64,000 nt of DNA from Salinibacterium sp. G-O1. Its GTDB lineage: Bacteria; Actinomycetota; Actinomycetes; Actinomycetales; Microbacteriaceae. Shown here in pieces: positions 58,755 through 64,000 of this stretch. Position numbers and translations under genes: made by a program. The stretch covers positions 186,001 to 250,000 of the forward strand of contig NZ_JASISV010000002.1 in the NCBI RefSeq assembly GCF_030063305.1. Reading direction: 5' to 3'. Position 1 is the first letter of the stretch. Each line of letters opens with the position of its first letter. Below the pieces are notes generated by a model, which did not search any database, was not told the origin of the DNA, and saw only the letters and a list, made by a program, of their open reading frames with translations.

Positions 58755-60088
58755 TTGCTGGCGGCATCCACTCGAACCTCAAGCTCACGAATCACCATCG
58801 CGGCAAGGTCCACCAGGGTAGCCAGCCCTGCGGCATCGATGGTGTGGGGCTCTGTGTCGAGAACGCAGAGCGTACCGATCGCCACATCGTCAGCGGCGAG
58901 CAACGGAACTCCGGCATAAAACCTGAACTCCTCTGCGGCGGGGTGAGCGGGAGCGAGCAGAGGATGTGACGCTGCGCGTGGATCGTCCCTGGCATCCTCA
59001 ATCACCAACGGACCGAGCTCGAGCAGCTCACGCGCGTTGACGGCGGCATCGACCCCTATACGCGTCACATCCAGATCGTGCCGTGAGGTGAACCAGACGC
59101 GGTCGTGGCCAACGATGCTGATGATCGCCAGAGGAACCGCGGCAACTCTTGCCGCCATTGCGGTGATCCGGTCGAACGTCTCATCGGGGAGGGATTCCGG
59201 CAGCACAGGGCTGTCACGGATCTCCGGCATTTTGTGGCGTCCCGACTCGGAGAAGGACAATTGCCTGAGCGCGTGGGCCACGTCGTGGATGTCCGGGCGG
59301 TCCGACGCCTCCCGTGCCGTCATTGCCCGCAGCAACACTCGCCATTCATGAGGAACCTCCTCGGGAATGGCCGGATCGTCGAGTAGCCGCGCCATCGCCG
59401 AGTATTGGGCAGGGCCGGGGAAGGCAAGCTTCGCGGTGAGGCACTGCAGCAACACGAGCCCGAGCGCGTACACATCGCTCGCGGGCCCGACCTCCTCGCC
59501 CCGCGCCTGCTCGGGACTGAAGTACGCCACGGTGCCCGTGACGTGATCATCGTCAGAAATGGCCTCGGCGTTGCCGATCGATGCGATTCCGAAGTCTCCC
59601 AATTGCGCTTCGATCGTCGACCCGTCGTTGCTGAGGGCGGTGAGGATGTTGGCGGGCTTTACGTCGCGGTGCACAATCCCAAGCCCGTGCACATATTCGA
59701 GCGCACCCGCCACCCAATATCCGACCTGCGCCACCTGGCGAATTTTGAGCGGCCCCGAATCGAGCCTGCGTTTGAGGTCGGTGCCTTCCACGAGCTCCAT
59801 CACGTAGAAGACGCGGGCGTTGCCGGGATCAGTGTGGTCGACGCCCGCATCCAGAAGAGTGACAAGGTTCGGATGATTCAAACCCGCCAGCACGTTGACC
59901 TCGACCTCCTGGTTACGAAAGTCCGACTCGGTGGTCGCCGTTGCCCTGAACAGTTTTACCGCGACATCCCTGCCAAGAAATTCGTCGCGAGCCTTATAGA
60001 CGTCGGCGAACCCTCCATGGGCGATGAGCGACAGCGCGGTGTAGCGTCGCCGGAGCCGGGCCGGCCAGTCGGCAGGTTCGTTTGCCAT
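58751..60088 (-). CDS. Serine/threonine protein kinase with C-terminal GAF domain
   Basis: 445 residues from ATG 60088, with GGGAG upstream. Hanks-type kinase domain (about 15-275): ALSLIAHGGFADVYKARDEF (Gly loop), AVKLF (ATP Lys), GIVHRDVKPANIL (catalytic loop), LGDFGIASIG (DFG) and GTVAYFSPEQARGEE. A GAF domain follows (about 300-440; ISIVGHDRVWFTSRH, RFYAGVPLLAADDVAIGTLC). There is no transmembrane helix or PASTA domain, so it is a soluble kinase that may respond to a small ligand or redox signal. Confidence 0.93.
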   Translation of the reverse strand: MANEPADWPARLRRRYTALSLIAHGGFADVYKARDEFLGRDVAVKLFRATATTESDFRNQEVEVNVLAGLNHPNLVTLLDAGVDHTDPGNARVFYVMELVEGTDLKRRLDSGPLKIRQVAQVGYWVAGALEYVHGLGIVHRDVKPANILTALSNDGSTIEAQLGDFGIASIGNAEAISDDDHVTGTVAYFSPEQARGEEVGPASDVYALGLVLLQCLTAKLAFPGPAQYSAMARLLDDPAIPEEVPHEWRVLLRAMTAREASDRPDIHDVAHALRQLSFSESGRHKMPEIRDSPVLPESLPDETFDRITAMAARVAAVPLAIISIVGHDRVWFTSRHDLDVTRIGVDAAVNARELLELGPLVIEDARDDPRAASHPLLAPAHPAAEEFRFYAGVPLLAADDVAIGTLCVLDTEPHTIDAAGLATLVDLAAMVIRELEVRVDAASN

Positions 60089-60227
60089 TGTGGCTCCCCC
60101 GTTCGCTCGGGTTGATGGATGTCTGCTCACAGGATAGGGATCTGCCCGAATATCACGCAGGGGATTCCCTGCGTGGCGCGTTCACGATAAAGGGAGTGAT
60201 CCTTGCTCGCGTTACTATGAACGTGAG

Positions 60228-61646
60228 ATGTCATTCACGCGACGGAGCTTCCTGGTGGGCGCGGGGGCCAGTACCTCGCTGCTGGTACTCACCGCTTGTA
60301 CCGACACGTCGCCTGTGCCAACGGCCAAGCCCACTCCCCAACCCACGAATTCCGTTCCCGCGCCAACGAGCGTGCGGCGAAGCGACTGGTCAAATGACCC
60401 GTTCGCGCTCGGAGCCGTGAGCTTCCTTCCCGTGGGAGCCACTCCCCTGCACCGCGCAAATCTGGCCCAGAGCGTGATGGATCGCGTTTTCTTCGCTGGC
60501 GAGGCGACGGCGGATGACCCATCCACCGTCCGCGGCGCACGGGACACTGGGGCGCGAGCGGCTGCCGAGGTCCTGGAGGTTGTCGGCCCAGGCGAGCGTG
60601 TCGCTGTGATCGGCGCAGGTGCAGCCGGCGCCGAGTGCGCGAGGCGGCTGGCGGCATTGGGCGTCGACGTGGTGGTACTCGAGGCGCGTGATCGCACCGG
60701 GGGGCGCATTCACAGCATCAAGGGCAGTGATGGACAGTTCACCGAACTGGGCGCATGGCGGCTCGGCGTCGATAGTGACGCGGAGGTCATTGCGACGCTG
60801 GCGCGGCTTGACGTTGCCACGGCCCCTCACGCTGGACCCGATCTGATTCGAGAATCTGGCAGCGACGCAGAGGTCCTGACGCCAGCAGGCACGACACCGG
60901 CCAACACCGTCGGCGCCACCGCTGTGGCCAGGGCCACGGAATGGGCCGTCAGTCAGGTTGCCGATTCCACCCTTGCCGACGCGCTGGATGCGTCAGGGGC
61001 ACTGGGCGCCGCGGCTTCTGCCAGCCAGGGCGACCTGGGCGGCGAGGAGCTACTACAGCAGTATCTGCGCTCTCTTTCCGCGACGACAGGAGCCGAGGCA
61101 TCCACGCTCTCTGCCTGGTTCACTCCCCCGCAGCAGACGGAAGAGAACCTGCGGGTCACCGGATCATTCGTGTCGCTCATCGACAGCGACCTCAGTGGCG
61201 TTGAGACGTTCCTCTCCAACGTCGTCGTCGGGGTCTCGTACGACGAAAACGGGGTTCGGTTGCGACTCGGCACCGGAGAGTCGCTCAGCGTCGCCCGGCT
61301 GGTCGTCACGGCGCCTCTCGGCGTGCTGAAGTCGGCCGCCATCGAGTTTGCTCCCCTGCTGCCGTTCGGTCACCGCGCGGCCATCAATGCGATCTCGGTC
61401 GGCGCCATTGACCTCATCCACGTGAGATTCGACGAACCATTCTGGACGACGGATGCCGTCAACTGGAGTCTGGTGGGAACCGACGACCTCATCACCACCT
61501 GGGTGAACCTGATGCCGGGCACCGGCGAACCAGTGCTCATCGGTCTCGTCGGTGGCGATGCAGCGATCGCCCTTGCCGGGCTCACGGAGAAGGAGCTTGC
61601 CGAACTGGTGAGGACGAGCCTCGAGCCTTTCGCCGAACCCGTGTGA
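60228..61646 (+). CDS. Tat-exported lipoprotein amine oxidase with permuted domain order
   Basis: 472 residues. A Tat signal (TRRSFLVG, 4-11) ends in a lipobox LTAC (Cys24). After a Pro/Thr linker comes the segment that normally closes flavin amine oxidases: RSDWSNDPFALG (51-62), FLPVG, then VFFAGEAT (87-94) and VRGARDTGARAA. Only then follows the FAD Rossmann motif that normally opens them: VAVIGAGAAGAECARRLA (125-142) and VVLEARDRTGGRI. The chain ends at LVRTSLEPFAEPV, just where the moved segment would start. It should oxidise amines outside the membrane. The 3' end overlaps the convergent gene by 65 nt. Confidence 0.88.
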   Translation: MSFTRRSFLVGAGASTSLLVLTACTDTSPVPTAKPTPQPTNSVPAPTSVRRSDWSNDPFALGAVSFLPVGATPLHRANLAQSVMDRVFFAGEATADDPSTVRGARDTGARAAAEVLEVVGPGERVAVIGAGAAGAECARRLAALGVDVVVLEARDRTGGRIHSIKGSDGQFTELGAWRLGVDSDAEVIATLARLDVATAPHAGPDLIRESGSDAEVLTPAGTTPANTVGATAVARATEWAVSQVADSTLADALDASGALGAAASASQGDLGGEELLQQYLRSLSATTGAEASTLSAWFTPPQQTEENLRVTGSFVSLIDSDLSGVETFLSNVVVGVSYDENGVRLRLGTGESLSVARLVVTAPLGVLKSAAIEFAPLLPFGHRAAINAISVGAIDLIHVRFDEPFWTTDAVNWSLVGTDDLITTWVNLMPGTGEPVLIGLVGGDAAIALAGLTEKELAELVRTSLEPFAEPV

Positions 61647-62304
61647 GCCACACCATCCCGATGCCCACCACCGCAAACACCAGAAGCGCCAGCCCCGTCA
61701 TCGTGAAGAACTCTTCAGGCCCGGTGAGCTGCCCCGGATCGAGGAAGTAGTAGGGGTACCACCCCACAAGGGTGCCGCGCAGCATCGTCAGTCCGCCCCA
61801 TGTCACCGTGTAGCCAAGCACGAACACGACAACGCGCCAGGCCGCTCGCCCGCGTCCTGGCGACAGCAACCACTCGAGCACAGCAAGCGGTGGCAACCAG
61901 AAGTGCAGCACGAGGTCGGAGGGCGGAACATCGATCGGCACCGTGTCCGAGCCGGCCTGCTGCACGATGATGGCGAAGACGATCCCGGCGGTGACGGTGC
62001 AGGTGAGAATGCACGCCCGCAGGCCTGTGAGCCAGACGGGGTCGCGGTTCGCCCGCATCGCCACCGCGCCCGCGATCGCCATCACGATGACGAAAGCGAT
62101 ATTGCTCTGAATCGTGAGGTAGGCGTAATAGTTGTTCGGTGTGAATGTGGCCGAACCGAGCCCCCAGTTGTAACGCTCGACCAGGGCGATCGCGCAGACC
62201 ACAGCAAAGGCGATCCGGACGGCACCCACAAGCAAACGCGGGCGTAACGCCCTGAGCGGTGGGGGTAGAAGTTTGGCGAAATCCAGCACGCGGGTGGAGG
62301 TCAA
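61582..62304 (-). CDS. Pr6Pr family membrane protein
   Basis: 240 residues with six predicted helices. FTPNNYYAYLTIQSNIAFVI (about 54-73), HFWLPPLAVLEWLL and GWYPYYFLDPGQLTGPEEFF are typical of the Pr6Pr (FAR-17a/AIG1-like) family, whose function is not established in bacteria. Its C-terminal tail (last 21 codons) lies antisense within the amine oxidase gene. Confidence 0.88.
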   Translation of the reverse strand: MTSTRVLDFAKLLPPPLRALRPRLLVGAVRIAFAVVCAIALVERYNWGLGSATFTPNNYYAYLTIQSNIAFVIVMAIAGAVAMRANRDPVWLTGLRACILTCTVTAGIVFAIIVQQAGSDTVPIDVPPSDLVLHFWLPPLAVLEWLLSPGRGRAAWRVVVFVLGYTVTWGGLTMLRGTLVGWYPYYFLDPGQLTGPEEFFTMTGLALLVFAVVGIGMVWLTRVRRKARGSSSPVRQAPSP

Positions 62305-62352
62305 CCGCGGGGATCTACCGGCGGAAAACTCATCCTTTGAGCCTACGCCCCC

Positions 62353-62370
62353 GCGGATGCCCTCATCCGC
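62353..62370 (-). terminator. Hairpin GCGGATG-N4-CATCCGC
   Basis: A perfect 7-bp stem located 9 nt beyond the SRPBCC gene stop codon. It has no U-run on that strand, so it is a possible weak terminator. Confidence 0.4.
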
Positions 62371-62378
62371 AAAACCGC

Positions 62379-62834
62379 CTAGTTCTCGACAGAACCCCGC
62401 CAGGCGCCGTCGGGGGTGCCCTGCTTCTCGATGTATTTCTTGAAGTTGTCGAGTTCGTTTTTCACGACGTGGTCGGGGATGTCGAGTGCGGCGCCAGCCT
62501 TCTCGACGAGCCCACTGGGTTCCCAGTCGATCTGAACGGCGACGCGCGATGTGGTGTCGCTGAGCTTATGGAACGTGACGACTCCGGCGTGGTCAACTTC
62601 ACCGCCGGTGCTCGTCCAGGCGATGCGGTCATCCGGAACCTGTTCACTGATCACCGTGTCAAATTCACGGGTGTTTCCGGCGATGGTCACCACCCAGTGA
62701 TTGTGCTTGTCATCCTGCTGGGTGATCGACTCAACGACGCTCAGGAACTTCGGGAACTCCTCGAACTGGGTCCACTGGTTGTACGAGAGGTTCACGGGAA
62801 CATCAACGTCGATCGTCTGCAGTACTTGTGCCAT
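62379..62834 (-). CDS. SRPBCC family protein
   Basis: 151 residues, a single START/Bet v1-like domain: VLQTIDVDVPVNLSYNQWTQ, EFPKFLSVVESITQQDD, DRIAWTSTGGEVDHAGVVTF and the final helix KNELDNFKKYIEKQG. Proteins of this cyclase/dehydrase subgroup bind hydrophobic ligands; role unknown. The 106 bp between it and the next gene hold no other gene. GGAG lies upstream of ATG 62834. Confidence 0.9.
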   Translation of the reverse strand: MAQVLQTIDVDVPVNLSYNQWTQFEEFPKFLSVVESITQQDDKHNHWVVTIAGNTREFDTVISEQVPDDRIAWTSTGGEVDHAGVVTFHKLSDTTSRVAVQIDWEPSGLVEKAGAALDIPDHVVKNELDNFKKYIEKQGTPDGAWRGSVEN

Positions 62835-62940
62835 GGTGGGCTCCTTCGTGTGCGTGGTTGTCGTTCCACGTTAGGCACAATGGCCCGTGGATGAACGGGG
62901 CTTGATCCTGAGGCCGACGACGGCTATAGGCTCTGAGCCG

Positions 62941-63282
62941 TCAGGCCGACGTGACCCGCAGGGCGGCGAGCTTGCGCTCCCGCATCGCAAGAAACAGTGG
63001 GAAGGTGAACGCGAAAGCGGTGATGCCTGACAGCACGATGTAGAGCCACGCGTGCTTCATCCCGAGCCTGCGTGATTCGACCACGATCAGAATGCAGCCC
63101 GCCACCGCGACGACCAGCAGATCGACGGTCAGCGACGAGACGGCGGGACCGCTGGTCACCCAGTCGCCGAAGAAGTCGCGCAGTTGGATGATCGCCAGCG
63201 TGTTGAACGTCCAGGTGCCGATGAGGCCGGCGACGGCCAGTGCGAGCCAGATGATGGCGAGAGGAGTCCAGTTCTTCGTCAT
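62941..63282 (-). CDS. DUF2834 membrane protein
   Basis: 113 residues with three helices (about 9-29, 45-68, 79-97). IIWLALAVAGLIGTWTFNTL and AWLYIVLSGITAFAFTFPLF are the DUF2834 pattern. Function unknown. It is divergent from the imuA-like gene; about 100 bp separate them and contain the LexA box. Confidence 0.85.
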   Translation of the reverse strand: MTKNWTPLAIIWLALAVAGLIGTWTFNTLAIIQLRDFFGDWVTSGPAVSSLTVDLLVVAVAGCILIVVESRRLGMKHAWLYIVLSGITAFAFTFPLFLAMRERKLAALRVTSA

Positions 63283-63350
63283 ACGACATTGTTGCGCGTC
63301 GAGCCGAGTTTGCCGCTCGGGGCGACACGCCGCTCAAATGTCACCCGCAA

Positions 63351-63379
63351 TTGACACAATCGAACGTATGTTCGAATAT
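63351..63379 (+). promoter_or_regulatory. SOS promoter: LexA box inside a leaderless promoter
   Basis: A consensus -35 TTGACA (63351-63356) and a -10-like GAATAT (63374-63379) are 17 bp apart. The spacer contains the perfect actinobacterial LexA box TCGAAC-GTAT-GTTCGA (63360-63375). The -10 is exactly 6 nt before ATG 63386, so repression by LexA would block polymerase and the derepressed mRNA would be leaderless. Confidence 0.88.
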
Positions 63380-63385
63380 GGAGTT

Positions 63386-64000
63386 ATGACTCCGGCAGCC
63401 GCGACCCTCGACAGTGCTGAGCACGCTGTCGAGAGCAGCGCGCCCGGCAGGGTTGCCGAGCTGCAGGCTCGGATCCGGTCGATGCAGGCAACGAAACTCG
63501 ACTCGAAACTGATCCCCACGCATCCAGCGATCGCCGGCTTGCTGCCCGGTGGTGGGCTTCAACAGGGTGCCGCATACTCCATCGATAGTTCGGCGATGCT
63601 GCTCATGACCCTTCTGGCTGCGCCCTCGGCAGCAGGTTCGTGGTGTGCGGTCGTGGGCATCCCCGAATTTGGGGTCGAGGCGGCCGGTCATGCCGGCGTC
63701 GACCTCGACCGGCTGGTGCTGGTGCCCCGCCCGGCAGAGCAATGGCTCACCGTCACAGCCGCCATCGCAGATGTCATGAGTATCGTCGTCACCCGGCCGC
63801 CCAAGCGCGCGACAGACTCGAGCGTTGCGCGGCTCGCCGCCAGGTTGCGCCAACGCGGAACCACCCTTCTCGTGCTCGGAAGCTGGCCCCAGACCGAAGC
63901 GATGCTGTCGCTCTCCCAGAGCACATGGCACGGCATCGGGGACGGCCATGGGCACCTGTCATCACGCGAGGTGACCATCACGGTGACCAGCCGTATGACG
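63386..64000 (+). CDS. ImuA-like SOS mutagenesis protein (5' part)
   Basis: 205 residues visible, truncated by the window end. It is a degenerate RecA-like protein: LPGGGLQQGAAYSIDSSAML replaces a Walker A loop, then GSWCAVVGIPEFGVEAAGHA and GVDLDRLVLVPRPAEQW, the pattern of actinobacterial ImuA' proteins that are encoded before imuB and dnaE2. These form the error-prone translesion mutasome. ATG 63386 is set by the -10 spacing; an ATG at 63368 is in frame but lies inside the LexA box. Confidence 0.82.
   Translation, partial: MTPAAATLDSAEHAVESSAPGRVAELQARIRSMQATKLDSKLIPTHPAIAGLLPGGGLQQGAAYSIDSSAMLLMTLLAAPSAAGSWCAVVGIPEFGVEAAGHAGVDLDRLVLVPRPAEQWLTVTAAIADVMSIVVTRPPKRATDSSVARLAARLRQRGTTLLVLGSWPQTEAMLSLSQSTWHGIGDGHGHLSSREVTITVTSRMT

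Noticed and set aside
63341-63955. 204-aa minus-strand open frame
   Set aside because: Antisense to the imuA-like gene, which has a LexA-controlled promoter and family motifs.
1-64000. CRISPR array, prophage, insertion sequence or rRNA
   Set aside because: No spaced direct repeats, transposase, integrase, phage structural genes or rRNA sequence were seen in the window.

Overview
The window is a high-GC actinobacterial chromosome segment, most likely from the Microbacteriaceae. The evidence is the actinobacterial cytochrome bcc-aa3 genes (qcrCAB with a di-heme QcrC, ctaF), mycothiol synthesis (mshC) and a mycothiol-type DinB enzyme, RbpA, PafBC, HelY, a mycobacterial-type LexA box (TCGAAC-N4-GTTCGA), and many leaderless genes with a TAnnnT hexamer 6-7 nt before the start codon. 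I see no phage, insertion sequence, CRISPR array or rRNA. There is one tRNA, tRNA-Leu(GAG).

Layout. 1-6.1 kb: respiratory supercomplex (ctaD end, ctaF, ctaE-qcrC-qcrA-qcrB). 6.2-9.7 kb: trpD, glpK and small genes. 9.7-11.8 kb: a heat-shock island (HspR-like MerR regulator, Hsp20, an orphan ORF with a complete Shine-Dalgarno, a cysteine-less glutaredoxin-like protein) and a small hydrolase. 12-14.9 kb: TerC and a bicarbonate-uptake pair SbtA/SbtB, divergent from a small winged-helix regulator across an array of 14-bp-phased half-sites. 14.9-21.4 kb: a branched-chain-amino-acid-type ABC transporter with a UPF0303 protein and a LysR regulator; near-identical palindromes lie at both ends. 21.4-25.5 kb: NUDIX, SDR, NfeD/SPFH pair, phosphodiesterase, RbpA. 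25.5-41.4 kb: a conserved actinobacterial core block (ppm1, lnt, helY, tatC, tatA, pafC, pafB, FKBP, trmI, HAD, PAC2, mshC, uppP, M20 peptidase), without Pup-proteasome genes where relatives carry them. 41.4-54 kb: tRNA-Leu, nucleases/phosphatases, DnaJ-NERD protein, glutathione peroxidase, DUF2207, two DUF2510 proteins, RNase H, an ABC exporter. 54-64 kb: accessory-like genes, including an Eis-type acetyltransferase, an orphan DarT-like ADP-ribosyltransferase, a kinase-GAF protein, a Tat-lipoprotein amine oxidase with permuted domain order, and the start of an imuA-like gene under a perfect LexA box.

How genes work together: QcrCAB and CtaCDEF move electrons from menaquinol to oxygen; Lnt and Ppm1 modify lipoproteins and make polyprenol-phosphate mannose; TatAC exports folded proteins such as the amine oxidase and probably the Rieske protein; PafBC and the LexA-controlled imuA are two arms of the DNA-damage response. 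The most unusual items are the permuted amine oxidase, the sbtAB/regulator operator array, the paired LysR-type palindromes, two divergent leaderless gene pairs whose -10 hexamers overlap, and the orphan DarT-like protein.
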